The position numbers and the translations under genes are program-made. The notes beneath the pieces are model-generated. The model made no database searches. It was not told where the DNA came from and saw only the letters and a list, made by a program, of their open reading frames with translations. Below, piece after piece: positions 34,701-49,517 of a DNA stretch of 64,000 nucleotides. The stretch covers positions 75,832,520 to 75,896,519 of the forward strand of contig JAKCOZ010000001.1 of NCBI GenBank assembly GCA_022605955.1, read 5' to 3'. Every line of letters starts with the position of its first letter. Within the stretch, counting starts at the first letter, position 1. The stretch comes from Rallus limicola. Taxonomy: Eukaryota; Chordata; Aves; Gruiformes; Rallidae.

Positions 34701-37700
34701 TTAGACCAAATAGCATAGCTGGGAAAACCTAGGTCAACTTTTGGGCACTCAGCCCTTCTTTGGGACTGAAGCAGAACAACAGCCTACTCCAGCTTCACCA
34801 AAAAGAGAGGAAAAACATGCAGAGACTCAGACACCTTTACACAAACTGGCCTTACAGCAGCTTTCATTTCTTTTATTTGAATTATTTTCTGAGAGGTTAG
34901 AGAGGTTTTCTGCCCCTTGAACTCCTTCTATTGCGTCTTCAGTGGTACTAGACCCTACGCACTTGGGAATGCCTGTTGTACATGAGCTGTACGCAAGCTG
35001 TGTGCATGTACTCTTGCAAAGCAAAGAGACTGGCAACCCATGTCTCTTGGTGAATGGCTGCACTTGAAAACAAAGATGTTTTGTTCTGTTGAGAGAAAAA
35101 AATACGTCAGTTTTAATCTTCACCTGGTTTTGCATCCCGACTGTCAAAATAAAGAGGGGATTTAGAGTAAAAATAGCAGTGGTTCAGCCAGTACATTAAA
35201 AACCACAAGACACATTAAATGGAGTTTCTAATAAAAATTCTGCCTAACTGGTTAATTGCAGTTGCTAAATGATTTCTTTTTATAGTAAAAGCTTTATAAT
35301 TAACAAGCCAGACATTGATTTCTAGTCATTATCAATTTCTCTATGATTATTATTGCTTCTATAATAATCTTCACTGTATTAACATAGATTAAGAAGCTCT
35401 TTAAAATAGAGCAGCTTCATTAGCTCCTGCTATCACAGGAGGACCTGCAGAACTCGGCACTTCAGCTAACCACCATACAGAAGCTGAAAATAAATGTTGT
35501 AAGATGCTATTCCTGGGGGCTGATGTGCACAGAGAAGTGTGAGGAACCTCAGTGCTCAACTCTGAGCTCTTAACTCCCAGTCAGTAAAGCTTCTAAAATC
35601 ATTAACTTGGACAGCCATGTTAACAATATTCCTGCATTAATCTTTATTGCTGCATTAATTAAACATCTTTTATCCTATGGTCCTGCTACATCTGAAAAAC
35701 TTTATAAATCCAATTGCAAAAGTGGAATAATTTCAGCTGGATAAGAGAAAGTATAGTAAAACAGCCTTTGAAAACACAGCAGTTTAATGAAGCACAGTAG
35801 CATGGGAGACGGGATGAATTACCCTGCATAAACCTCCTGTTTTACAGGGGTTATGTCTTTTCACTGACCAAACCAAGAATTGGGATGGGACCCAAGATTC
35901 ACAATTTTGGGCTTGTGAGACATTTCAAAGAATCTTTGCAGACTAAGAGGCTATGTCTTACCCAAAAAGTATAGCTGCTCACCGATCTTTTCCATAGAGA
36001 TATGCTAAGGCTGTTAATAGTTATGACTGTCCGTACACCCCCACCGACCCCGCATTTCTGCCCGTAAATAACTGTATTCAATTAAAGTTCTGTTACACAT
36101 TGCATTTGTTTGCTTTTCAAGTTATACTGACTACTTTGCACTGCGATTTTTGATGTATGATTCATGTGGGTGCAAAGAAATCACATACATGGCTGGCAAC
36201 AGGACAACATTTTTTTGAGGCATGTGGGAGTTTTATTTCAGATATAGTTCCAAGATTAAATAACTCATGATATAGAAAATATCATCTGATTACTTGTATT
36301 TTGGTTGACTATTCTTCTCAGACTTTTCAAGTGATCTCACTCAACACCCCTTCATGAATTTGCAGAAGAAATCAAAACCAGGGCTCAATGGAAAAGGGTC
36401 TTGAAAATATCATGTGATTTTTTTATACAACAAACTTAACAGATAGAAGCAGCCCTATGCAAGTTTTCAGTACCTTGACACAAGCTTACAACACATGAAA
36501 CTAGTCTTCTCCACTTCCCAAAGACGTCAAGATATTGAAGATTTGGTTTGGCCTGTCACTAAGACTGAGTATACCTGGGCAATTCAGAGCTTTAAAAATG
36601 CTTAAACAGAGTTTAGCTCAGACCTATCCTTCTATCCTTGTTCATTTTACATAAATATGGTAATTGTAGATGATAGAATACAAGAAGAAACTGCACAGAT
36701 CGAAAAAGAATTATTAAGATGGATTGAAAATAAGAAGTATTCAAAAAAACGTTCTTATGTTTGAAATATTGCTTCTGTTGCTCAGCACAGTTTTAAAAAA
36801 AAGCAGGGTGGGAGTGCTGCTTTCTCTACTTATCTACAACAAAGTTTTCTGCCTTGGAAAGAGAGGCAGTCATTGGGGGATTTTAAAATAAATCTCATAG
36901 ACTTGTCAACACTGGCCTTAATTATACTAAGCATTCTCTGGCTTTTACAGGAACTAGTAGAAAGGATTCCACCCATCCTTCCCCAAAAGTGCTAAAAGAC
37001 AACTTTTTGCAGTTGTGGTTTGTCCAAGTTCATTAAGATCTTAGACTGCTTTTTAAATTATCGTAAATCTCACTTCATAACTCAGAAAATAAACAGGAAA
37101 ATTCTGCTCCTTTCATAGCTCTGTTCCATTCAGAGTGACATAAATATGGAAAATTATACAGGAGGCACAAAGTGCTGGAAGATCAGGTCCTCAGAGATTC
37201 TGTTCAAGGAAGTACCACGCACGTGCTTAGCTTTAAAGTAAACCTAAGCTAATTATGAATTTATCAAGAACTACACGTGGATGTAAGGGACCTTTGGGAG
37301 GAAGGGGAGGAGGAAACCGAGGAAACCTTCTTGAATAAAGCCTTCAAGAGAGAAGAGGTTGGGACTGGTTATTCATTTTTCCAGAAGTTTTGATTCGGTC
37401 ATTAACAGAAATAAAGTGATAACAATTAAAAAAATCAATCACAGTGTTTCACAAAGATTTGGTTGCCTGGAGTACATTTTTCAGATGCTGCACAGTGATA
37501 TAAGAGCCAAAATCCACACGAGAGAATGTTAAACGTACCTATAGCACGCAGGACTAATGCAGAAATAGAGGTGATATCTGAGAGAGCTGTGAACTAAAAA
37601 GCTCTGGACCCAGCAGCATGCTGTTTTGCTTTACTGTGAGGCAAGGTTAATTTGTCTGCCCACAGTTTCATATTCACCTGCACACAGGCAGAACCAGTCA

Positions 37701-37942
37701 TTGTGCCAACTGCATGGAATTGGTGCACGGTCACACACCTGTTACTGCAACACATGCATAGCAATGGACAAACCACCAGGCAATGGTAAGGGGTCAAAGA
37801 AAGTACAACCCTCATTGTTCCTCCCCTTGCAAATTCACCCTTGATACTACCACCAGGACCCAAATGAATGAATGTCTTTGTGCAGTTATGCATTTGCTGA
37901 TACAGCCAGACCAGCCCATTCAGAGCTAACTTGAAATTCCTT
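31792..37942. other. Intergenic DNA, nothing coding recognised
   Basis: AT-rich. It holds a poly(A) at 33617-33633, a short (TTTG)4 run near 33236, and an AT-rich homeodomain-motif-dense block at about 35180-35440. Confidence 0.55.
33617..33633. repeat. Poly(A), 17 nt
   Basis: Pure A run without a recognisable retroposed body beside it. Confidence 0.9.
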
Positions 37943-37943
37943 T

Positions 37944-37944
37944 A

Positions 37945-37977
<33 letters not shown>

Positions 37978-37985
37978 TATATATA
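37944..37985. repeat. Compound microsatellite (TA)n(CA)n(TA)n
   Basis: A TA repeat, about nine CA units and a second TA repeat in direct succession. The flanking TA tracts are mutually complementary and could form a hairpin with the CA repeat as loop. It is expected to be polymorphic. Confidence 0.95.
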
Positions 37986-40900
37986 CTGGGTGGTGTAAAT
38001 ATACTCTAAGAACCTTTCCCACCTGCCTGTTTTTAAAAATTTTACTTCCCTGTCATAAAACATGGAGATACATGTTTCATGGTCTTTTTCAGTGATGCCT
38101 AACTGAAACTTGATTTAGGAAAAGTGAAACTTTGCCATGCAACAATACAAGGCTATTAAAAATTAATTGCTTTGACCATAATCATCAGCGAACAACTGAA
38201 GACATAACTAAGGAATCATCATACCTTTTGAGAACTCTCTAGGTAAACTTAATGGATACATACAGTGATATGATCTAAAGGAATACATGCATTCATTTCC
38301 CTTTTCCATTCAACTAAGAGGGTATTGAAACTTTTATCTGATGCCGTATTAAGGTATAATGTGCCCTGATATGCAAGTGATAAGGAATTCCCAAAACTTT
38401 CTCTCATTTTTTTCAGTCATGTTTCCATCAAATAATTCAATATAGAAAGAATATGCACATATATTGTTAACTACTTTATAACAAAGCAATTGTTTGAGAC
38501 CAAAACCATGCTGTTTCTTTTGCCTCATCAAACCAGATCTTTATCATCATTGGTTTATCTACCTGATCTAGAGAGGAAAATTGTGTATATTCATCTGAAA
38601 GTATTACAGAGTGAGAATTCAAACATGAGAAAAAAAGTCTCCTGCAATACAGAGAACATCAAAGGACCACACCTATGAAAATATTATTTCTCCTCTAAAC
38701 TTTTTGTCCCAAGGCCATCACAAGTCTCTCTGCTCTGATTTATGTTTCAACAGTGTTTTCAATAACCTGTACAGCTCAATGTCTATTGAGCAAATACCCT
38801 GGAAGTGTTGCAGAGAATTGTTATGTTCTAATACAGCATATATAGAATAATAAGTATGTTGAAACCAATCTATTTTCTAAGATACGAGGAGTACATGGAT
38901 GTAATTGGTATTCTAATTTATGACAAATATCCTGTGGCTGCAGTAACTAGGGACCCCAACCGTAACATAAAGAAGAGCTTTGCATCTTCAGCATCTCGTT
39001 GAATAGGGCTATGCACTGCATTTTCTAAATTCAGAGCACAGCTGGTTTAGATTCAGACTACAGCATGCAAGCATTTCTTTATGTTTCTAAGTAAATTCAT
39101 CCCGGTCCAACTCTCTTAACTTCTTGAAAGACATCTATGTTTCATCAGTGAGTGGATTAAATCAATTATAAGCTTAAGGCATGTAATGATATAAGTGTCT
39201 CCTGTTATGCTGTGATCCTACCCTGTTCATGGCACTGGAAAGCAAACGGCCAGGCTGCTGTCCTCCCATTTCTACAGGTAAAAGCATTAGCATTAGCAAC
39301 TGTGGTTGCATTTCCTGGTCATAAAGTTAGCACTCCATTTACAGTGATTTTCACTTTTGCATAAGAAGATTCATGTCGACAAGAACGTATCGGTTGCTCC
39401 CAGGACATGTTCAGAAGAATTTCTTCACAACTACTAAGAACAGGAAGATAAATTAAGATGGATTACTACCTGTGTTGAGATCAATGATGGTTGATTGCCT
39501 CACATAGATAATTATTTAAAACCCCTCTAACTCAGGATATATGTAGGTTCTTATCTGAACCCCATATAATGCTTGACTTAACAAAATGGAAAGATATTAC
39601 TTCTATACCTTTAACCTAACGATGTATTATTTCTATAAATTCACTGATGTTTCTTCTCCTTTCTTCATTCTTTATTTATTCTAGACATATTTTTTAATGC
39701 TAAACCAGGTGCGACATAATCACAGAGACCATTTCTAAATTTGTTTCTGAATTTCATCACTAGATTTGCTTTGCTAATGCAGAATTCAAATGTAAAGCCC
39801 ATGAGCTGTGACCACCAAATTGCCCATGGTTCATGAAAGCCACTCATGCATACGTTCCTCCCAACTTCCCAAATCCCAATTAGATCTTTACTTGTGAAAC
39901 ATGAAAATGTAAAATAATTTGCAAGATCAGAAATTTAGGCCCCGTGCTTTAGACAATCTATGTTGCTAGGTATTTATTTATCTAAGCGTAGTACGGTCTG
40001 ACAGTCCTTCACAGACATGATAACAAACAATAAATTATTTTATAGTCTTATAAGTTATTGAAGTTGTATTAAATGAAGTTAATGAAAATATTCTGTCAGT
40101 ATAGAAAAGATTATTTTTTACATGAATCTTGAAGGAACAAAAGATGGGTTTGATCATAAAAAAATGTAAAGGACTCATTAATAAGAGGGACTTATCCAAA
40201 GGATGAGGATTCCTTAAATTTTCTCTATGGATGGCAAGTTATTGGGTCAGACTTCAGAACAGGAGATCCATAAAAATGTAATTCTGCCAAGAAATGCTTT
40301 TATGTCCTGTGCTTGTAGCATGATTTGCCTTGAGATCACTATCCTATCAACTTAGTGCCTCTCAAAGAGGTGATGCAGGAGCTTCTGGTGTAAATTAATA
40401 GCTAGGAATAAAATAGTAGGCATGCTATTGTGCATTAAACCTGAAGAGCTCTATGAGATTTTACAATTCCTTGGTGTCCTTTGGATCCTTATTTTTTTGG
40501 CAGATTTATACCAATATTCCCTTTTTCTCTTTCCTCCTCTCTCTCTCTGCCACCCACACTGGATTATTCACCTCAGTTCTGGTTCAGCTGAAAGAGATCC
40601 TGGAGGTGCCTTGCAGGACAGTTTGGAATAACTGTACAAAAAATTTCCCGTTGCATCCAGACGCCCTGAGAACCACTGCCCTACAATATCCCCAGGCTGC
40701 AAAGACACAGATGTACGATGCAATAGCTCCCTGATATTACTTATACTGATGAAAGAAAAGTAATTTTAAGCTGCATGAAACTTAAGTAGCTGATTTTGCA
40801 TGAGAAGGAGAATAGACTGGGAAAGCAAAATCCATGTTCCAGTCTGATACAAGGATTTTCCCTTTGCATTACTGAGAGTGCCTTGGATACTCCAAGTACT

Positions 40901-43900
40901 GGGTTGGAGGAGCACCTGGCTGTTTGCAAAGTGCAATGATGAAGAACCATGGACGAGGCCTCATGGTCTCTCCTCCAATGTACTACATTAACACATAGTG
41001 CCATGTCCCCAAGGTCCCCCTCCATACCACACCAGTGGTTTGTGTGAGTGGTTTGTTTGGACCCTGGTTCCAGCATCAGAAAAAGTCCCTGTCTGGACAC
41101 TAATATCATCCTACCTTTTCCCCACCTGTACCTCATGCACAAAAAATCATCTCGTATCTGATTTTTTGTTCTTTTGATACAAACACATATTTAAGCTAAG
41201 GATTATGTGAATCTAGCCCAGAATCCATTTTATTTGGTAGTTAGAGATATACTACCACCTCTTCTAATGTTGAAAACACTAGGAAATTATATTCAGTCAG
41301 CGAAATTTTGATGGTGCATTTAATGGCAGAATTAAGTACAAATATGAATTATCAATTATACAGCTGTTTTTCTTAAAAGAAATACATAAAAATGTTTTGG
41401 AAAGAAGATGGCTGTAATTTCCTAAGTTTTACTGAGTTAGTTTGTAAAGTTCTAACAGCGCTGAAAATGCATGGCATTATTGACAGGACAAGCTCAGAAA
41501 AAAAATAATAATTATAAAATGTAGTTAATGCGGCCATATTTCATTTATCTTAGTACCATGATTACTATCTCTGCATCTTTTATTTTTGACAGCTTCACAA
41601 GGACATAGTTAAGAACTTCAAATAATCTTCTTAGACTTGGGTATTCAATATGCTTATTTCCAGTACATAAAGTTGTTTTAGGTGAGAATTTAGGAACAAA
41701 AACTGGACATTTATTTCAGCATCAGCCAAAATAGATGAAACAATGAGAGAGAATTACAAAGGAAAACCCTTGGAAAAAATATTAAGATTGATTACTGGTA
41801 TTCAGTAGAAGAAAGTCATGTCCCTTAACTCTCTCAGAATGAATATGTCAGCAGGATTGTAGTGAAGGTATGCACTGAAATAATCAATTTGACTTTCACA
41901 TAGCCTTTGACAAGTCCCTCACAAGAAGAAATCTAATTTTGAGTTATGATGTGACATAGATGAATTGAAAGTTGACTTTCCAAGAAAAAATACCCCACAA
42001 AACAAACATGCAAACAAACCCAAACCAAACAAGTAATAAGTTTCAGTTTTCAACACGGAGCTCTTCCAGCTGATGAAAAGAGCAAGAAAACAGTCAGATT
42101 CTTGCTCCCAGAGAAGCCCCTTATGCTCACAAGCAGCAGCTTGTAAGAGTAAGCCTGAAGAGCCTGCAACCTGCTTCCATGGAGGTGGAGTGCTGACACC
42201 AATGGGGGTTGACTGCAGGATCAGAAAAGGGAAGAAAAACCCACCAGAGACCTACCAGATCCGTGACTCTGCACAAGGAACATTAAACGTGTTCCTCAAC
42301 TGCCCTTGAAGGTCAACAATGCTTTGTGATTGGAATGAATTCTGATAAATATCAGATAGAACATGTATATTGTAATGTGAAAGATATTGAAGATGAGAGG
42401 ACACTTAAATGAAAAGATAAGAATACATATTTATTCTTAAGCATTCAAAAATATTTTGCCTGAGACATACAGATTGTCTGAAATTTTTCTGCTCTTGTCC
42501 TGTGATATTAAATCTGAAGTAGATTTTACTAGCACAACAGAACTACTGTCATTATTTCGCTAATTAGTCCCATTTCTGCTGTTAGCACCGAAAACACTGG
42601 CTTTTTTTCCCCAGTTTGCCTCCTTCAAAGACATGCCAGATGAGTTCAGACTCTGTTTTGAGACTGTAAATTAATAGCAGTATTTTGATCAAGCTGCATT
42701 TAAAATGACTATGATCACTTAAAAAGCATATTAATTCAGAGCCACTGAAATGAATGGCTGATGCTTCTCAGCTTTCTGTTTCCAGTGGGAAGCCACAGAT
42801 ACACAAGGCTACAAACAGAAACCAGAGCGACGTTATCTGTCCACGGTAATGTCAAGCAACAAATAATTTGATTTCTGTAATACGTTCCTTCTCCCCACAC
42901 CCCCCGGATAAACACAGAAACTGACAGCCTTTTTTGTTTTACATTTCTGTTCTCCATCAGCTGTAAAAACCACTCATTGTGTTTGGATATCGTATGATGC
43001 AAATGGCATGCAGGATCACACTCTACTCTAAAAACTCTGCCCGTACCTCAGTGTAACAAGACGAGTTATTTATAGAGTCACAATTTTACAGGAATTGAAT
43101 TTTTCTTTGCTTTTGTGGCCTTTGGATAGACTCTTAAAAGAACACTGTGTCAATGCTATTTGCAAGAGGCACACATATGGTAGTCATAGAAAAAGTACAG
43201 TATTGCTAATCCTCAGCCATATTATTTTAGCTATTAAAAGCTGGGGAAAGATGAGAACAAATACCTACCATAGCAGAGCATATCTACAGCAGCAGAGCTC
43301 CCAATTCAGTCATACACATCCTGAAGGTCTTTTTAATTTTTAGGGAAACAATAGAGGCAATTGTCAATATTTGAAGAAACGTTTGAGATTTTCCTGGGTT
43401 TTGTACTTTCCTTTTTAGCAATGAGCATTTTTCCACAGATGAGGTGCTTTCTATTAATTTCTAAATTTTTTAATATTTTTAAACAGAAGCTATAAAAGCA
43501 CTGTCTCCCAGGTTTTCTAGACAATGCAGAATTTCTTCGGACACCTTTGGAGCATTTCATCTTGGGAACAGCTACGTAATGAACACAGTAGTTGTGCACA
43601 CATGCTATAAAAAAATACGATGGGGTAGGTCAACTTTAGGTATGTAAATACCCGTATAAGGTTGGTATGGAAGAGAGATTATTTCTTTACTGTAGACTGC
43701 AATCAGCCAGTAGGATGCTTGAGTTCCATTCAAACCCACTTCAGGGTTCCAGTGAGATTGCTCATGAAGCAATACCTAACCCATCTTTTTTGCTCTTTAC
43801 TCCCTTAGACTTCTCTGTAAAATTGGCTGAGTCCCTTCCTGGCGTCATAAACCAAGGGAAATGCTTACCTTTAAGAGACAAACTAATGGTATGGGCCTGG

Positions 43901-46900
43901 GGGAATAATCATACCTGTCAGCTTGCAGAGAGCTAAAAATGGTTTAACCTGTTTATTGTAGTGCTATATTATCGGGTTTTTTTCCCCCCTAAATGTCTGA
44001 AAATAATATTTCTGTGTGAGTGCTGAAGCGTGCCTGTGTGTGTGTGATGTTTTTGCTTCTCTGAGTGGCGGTACCCACCTTTCTGGCTGGGTCCCCTCCC
44101 TCTGTGGGAGGAATTGGTAGTGCGCAGCCTGGACGACCACATTCCATATTCTGAAGCTGATGATAACATACAGTGAAATTCCTTCTGTTTGAAGTCCCAG
44201 TGCAACACTAATGCCAATCAGAGTAACAGATTTGCCTCAGGAATTGATTCCAGTTGGAAACCAAAGGGCGGGGGAGGGAAACCCCCAACAAAAGAAACCC
44301 AAAAGGTTTTTCAGTTTACCTCTTTCTCAAAGCTGTCACCACATGGACACACAACTAAGACAGAGGGTATCTTGAACAATAAAAACGAGAAATATCCTAA
44401 TGTCTTTAAAGGTAAATGCCAAGCTCCCATAACCCTCAGCAGGTCCAGGATTTCATCTACATTTTTTCTGATACTCGGTATTTGTTCCCATAAAAAGAAA
44501 AATATAACTTGGAGAAATAGGTGCAATTGTATCACACACCATATCTCAACCACCATTTCTCTGTAAACACACCCAGTTGCTAACAAAAATGGCATAAGTC
44601 ATGTTGACTCAAATGTGCTTTAGCATGAGTTTTCCTCTGGACAGGTCTTAGTTTGCTTCCAGCTCACACTTGAGCCTGTAGACATTGCTAAGCCCAGCAC
44701 TGCACACAACAAAACAGCATCGTTCCTCTCACCTACCGCATAGCTTTAAATGCAAAACTAGGAAAAAAATTAACTTTTCATGTCCCTGAGCTGGTGAAAA
44801 ACTCTGGATGCTCTAAATATCTGGATGCTTTCAAGTTACTTCACCATACTTCATACATGCAGCTCAGTATTATGGAGAGGAGGAGAAAGAATTCAGACAA
44901 TATTTAAACAATATAGCTAATGCCCTGCAAAAGATGTTTGGGAGGAATTTTCTAGATCACCAAGTCTACCTTATTTTTTAAAAGTTGGAAAAGAACTCCT
45001 GCATGGTAACTGATCACACTATTATAAAACTACTTCATTGAGATGGGTTTTTGCATCCCACCCAGTCAAAATCTGTTCTACAGCTCCACTCCCCTTGTTT
45101 ACAAGCCTATTTTATTCAGTGTTAGTTTATATCTAGTTCTTAGCATAGTCATTCAACTCTGCCCAATAGCTCAAATCTTTTTCTCCTGGACATTTATCTG
45201 TGGGTGTTGAAGATCTAAGCTAAAATTCACCGGAATATATTCTTTTTTTGGTTCTCAATACACATTAGATATTAATTCACTTGATTATGCCACTGTGCCC
45301 TCTGGGCTGCCATTCAGCATGAAAGCCCAGCTGCAAGATAACCCTGCTCAAAGCATAATGAGCCTGCTTCTCTAACAGGACATTTTCTCCTGAGTTGGAA
45401 AGAGAGAGCCCACCCATGTTCACAAGACGCATATAGGCTGTAAAAGATCAACACTGTTCCAAGAGGTCCATCAGGCACTAACAGAACACAGCTGTAGGGC
45501 TGGGACCACAACCAACTTAGTGAGGTGACGCCCTGTGGAGGAGGCAAGGTGAGAACCAGTAGGTGCAACCAGGTACTTGGACTTTGGCAGCAGGTGGGAT
45601 GGGACCTGGTGAAAGGGTGGGGATGGGAAAGGGTGAGGAAGAGATGTTCATTTCTATCCCCTTCTACAATCTCTATTCCTGAGGTCTGAAGTTTGGCTGG
45701 TCCTACCTCCTCCACCCTTTATCATACCCCGCAAACCCCAGCTGTCAGGAGACACCTGTACAGGAGGCCTGTGAAAGACAAATTTCAGCTGTTGAAAATG
45801 CGTGTGCTCTTCCTGAAGTAAATTGAGCTACACCAATTTACAGTCACCTCACACTAGAATATAATAGCCGTTAAGCTATTATTATAGTCTGCCATAAACC
45901 ATATGCTTAGCTTGTGTATGCCTTCCTAAAGAAATTGTCACCTTTCTCCTTTTGGAAATGCTAGGCCTCTTTAAGGGCTCTGAAATGTATTGTTTTTCTT
46001 TTTTCTTCCTCAAATTGTTCTGAAGCTTAACAGCAGTACCACATTTCTAATTAAATGGACAGATAGGATGCTGATAACATCTGCTTTCTGTAATAAAAAC
46101 TATTGATATTGTTGACCTGACAGATTATCTGCAATAGACAGAGCACAATGGCCAAATCTAAAAAGCAAGGGAGGAAGAGCAGCTTAGCACAAGAATACAT
46201 ATTACTATCTGTTCTTCTGCCTTTTGGAATTATTAAGAATGATTATAGAAATTATCAGTTATCTCTGCTTCTTTTTCTGGCATATGAAATGGAAACAGTG
46301 ATTGAATGTCACAAAGAACTTTAATCTTTTTTTTTTTTCCTTGATACAATGACTTTGTAAGGTGAGCTTTTTTTTATAGTAGCATCTCTTAGAGGAATCC
46401 CCAAGATTTATGAGAGCAGATGCCATTTTTCAAAAATTTTGTCCCATGTTTTATGGAGCAAAATTTCAAACAATAGTAGAATATTCTAATAATATTTAAC
46501 ATCTCTAACAACGCTTTTTATTCAAAAACCTTATCACTCCTATCATAGCCCAATCCTGATTCCTACTTAAAATTTACTGGTTTTCTGCTGTTTGCCTTTA
46601 AAAACCAAAAAGTTCCTCTAAACTTAAAAATGCAACAATCACGAGTGTCATATACTTTCCATAATTAAAGCATCTATGTTATGGTAGAAACACCACTTAT
46701 GTGGTGGTCTCAAATTTTGACTTGGCCCTTCATGCAAGGACTTAAGAAAAATTAAGAAGGAAATTCTCCCACAGGACACTGTAGCTAGAGTGAACTGGCC
46801 GGACTTCACCAATTTTGAGGAAACTCAATTCATTTACACGACGGAGGTGACCTTGGGTCAACCTCTGCTTTCCTCTTCGGGGCTGGAATAGCTGCCATTT

Positions 46901-48540
46901 ACCCATTACAAGGGGAAGCACCTTAAGCTATCTGTGCCACTCAGTTTTGTGCATCTGAATGTTTGGAGGTCATGGTAAACACAACAGCCATCTTATTTAG
47001 CTTCTGAATATCCACAGGTAAATAAACAAGCAAACAACATGCTACCATAGTAGATTTAATCTCTTCCTTTTGCTCCCAGTGCCAAACAGTAGCACCTTAT
47101 TTTCAGAAGCTGGCCCACATAATTTGCCAGGTATTCAATATTCAGGGCTTAACAAAGTACTTTATCCTGAAATGCATCCAGTTTTCAAAAAAAAAAAAAA
47201 AAAAAAAAAAAAAAGACTTAATGAAGGGTTTATCTGTGCTTGCAAGTAATCACATAAATCAAGGAACGTGCTTTAAGAATGAAGAAAAATAAACAAGTAT
47301 CCTCATGACTGACTATGTAGGACCCTTATTTTTGGATTAGAGTTATTTGTCCAGTTTTTCTGTGCATGAAAATATTACTGCAGATGGAGAAATCAAAGCA
47401 CAAAGTTAAAAAAAATGTAGAAATGCACCACAGATACTTCAAATCACCAGGCCTAAAGAAAAAACAGTGCAGAAATGTGTTTAACTTCTACCAAGTTTTC
47501 ATTAACGCTTCCTGAAAAAATGCACTGATTTCACAATATGAACAAAGAAACTTCATTTTAAATCAAATGGGATTTCCCAACAGCCATTTCATCTTAATTG
47601 TCTGTAATCTCCCTCATACTCCATAATAGGTTCTCCTGTCACCTAATATATATTAATTTTTAAATTAAACAGAACGCTGGTAAGATAACTCGCTTGCTCA
47701 TGGTATTCAGTAAGCAAGATCTTTAAGCACAGCTATTTTTAGTTTATATCATGACATTTCACCTAAATTCCATCCTAAAGAGACCTTTCAGGGTATTTCA
47801 AAGCTAAAAAAAATTAAAAATATCTACCCACACTCTTCTCCCATTTCAGTGAACTAAAACTCCAACCTGCCTCAAATTTCCCAACTTCCAGTCTTGCATA
47901 GCTGCTCTTCTGCTCTAATTCTGACCTGCTGTTCTACAATGAAGGTTTTCTGACCATCCAAAATAGTCTACTGATCAAATCACATTTTATTCTTTAGTAA
48001 AGCAAAGCAACTAATGTGCTTATAAAAAATTATTTAAATGTTTTCTTCTGCTGCTCATACTACTCAAAAGGCCCCTGCTATTTTGGTGAAAAGAATCTAT
48101 CAGTTGTGTAACTGCACAACCCTTGCTCATATTACAGAGTGTTCCCAGCTTCCTCTCCATTCTCCAAACGTGGGACCTCATACCTGACATCATCTGTAAT
48201 TAAAGCCTGAACTCATAGGAGGATGACCTTTTGATGACTTGTGTTTAAAATGTCATGTTTTATTTTCTTTCCTGTTATCTGCTATGTAAAATAAATTGCA
48301 TACTGCACCTTGGGGTAAGAGTGGAGAAAAGGCACTTGTTTCCAGACAGGAGCTCAATGGGCACTTTAGGAATCAAACAGCAAGAACAGACCTCTGGGTG
48401 ACTACTGAAACTAGGTAACTTTTCTGATGCTCTGCAACACCTAAGAATATATACAGTATTTTACAATTCTAAGTCTGTAATCATGGCAACTAATTCCCCA
48501 TTTTTGAAAATATTGTTCTCTTGTAATACTTGTTTTAATT
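37986..48540. other. Intergenic DNA, nothing coding recognised
   Basis: AT-rich. A slightly GC-richer patch at about 45300-45780 has a 133-codon frame on the - strand but no recognised domain, and may be a worn retroelement. An AT-rich conserved-element-like block lies at about 46020-46170, and a 28-nt poly(A) at 47187-47214. Confidence 0.55.
47187..47214. repeat. Poly(A), 28 nt
   Basis: Longest pure A run in the window. No processed gene copy or SINE body was recognised just upstream, and no target-site duplication was found. Confidence 0.95.
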
Positions 48541-48542
48541 TT

Positions 48543-48632
48543 CATAGAATGCTTTAAGTTGGAAGGGACCTTTAAAGGTCATCTAGTCCAACCCCCCTGC
48601 AGCAAGCAGGGACATCTTTACTTATCTTACAC
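48543..48632 (-). mobile_element. CR1 LINE 3' end fragment, about 90 bp
   Basis: CATAGAATGCTTTAAGTTGG, AAGGGACCTTTAAAGGTCAT, CTAGTCCAACCCCCCTGCAG and AAGCAGGGACATCTTTA match the reversed CR1 3' end closely. The TATAGAAT-like edge marks the CR1 3' terminus. Confidence 0.93.
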
Positions 48633-49517
48633 GACTGATTCGCTCAATAGAGGTAATTTTGAAGAATCACATCAACATATTTTTCTTGACAGATGTATGT
48701 AAAAATACTTCTGCAAGATCAACAAAAATGACATGCAAAGTTACATTAACTCAAAGGGTGAAGCTTTTCCACTAGATATCCATGGGTGAATTTGATCCCC
48801 AGCATACAGAGGACTAATATCAAATATCTACTGTTACACATTAAAAACAGTAACTGTGGGCTTCACATCAAACATTATAAAGTCAGTGTCATGGTTTTGA
48901 TACTGGTGGATCCTTATGAAAACAACATGACATAGCTACCACATTTTAAAATTCGTATTTCTATGTAACTAGGTACTAAGGGACTATAGCTATAAGTATT
49001 CAGCGTATGTAGATATAGCTAAATATACGGATTTGACATGGCATTTAAGATATGAATCACAGTCAACCACATCAAAACTTCAGTAAGTGTTGCATTATTT
49101 ACTACATAAAGAGAAAATAAGAGGTAGTGGAAAGTGCAGCTGCAGATGTTGGAACCATTGGAATATTTAATGAATTGCTGAACTCAAAAGAGATGACCTT
49201 GATTCACTCTTTGTCAGTGAAAGACACGGAGTAGAGGAAAACAGTCAGATTTCTGAGGCATCATGTCACTTTCCAAATGGAGATATGGTAGAAAGTGATT
49301 GATGGATATATTGATGTACAGAGTGAAAGAGAAAGACAGAAAAGGATCATGTGTGCTCACTGAGTAATGGGTATGCACACATATCTGTTTGCAGATTTTG
49401 CTATAGGAAAATTATTCTACCCTCCTTTAAATGGTAGTTTTTAATCCTTTAAAGTTTCTCTTTAAACATAGTCTTGTAATTACCCAGCATCCAATAATGA
49501 TTATATTATTCTCAAAA

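Noticed and set aside
45300..45780. Possible LTR in a GC-richer patch
   Set aside because: No TG...CA ends, target-site duplication or recognisable LTR landmarks were found.
47160..47214. Processed pseudogene ending in the 28-nt poly(A)
   Set aside because: No gene-like body upstream and no flanking direct repeat could be found.
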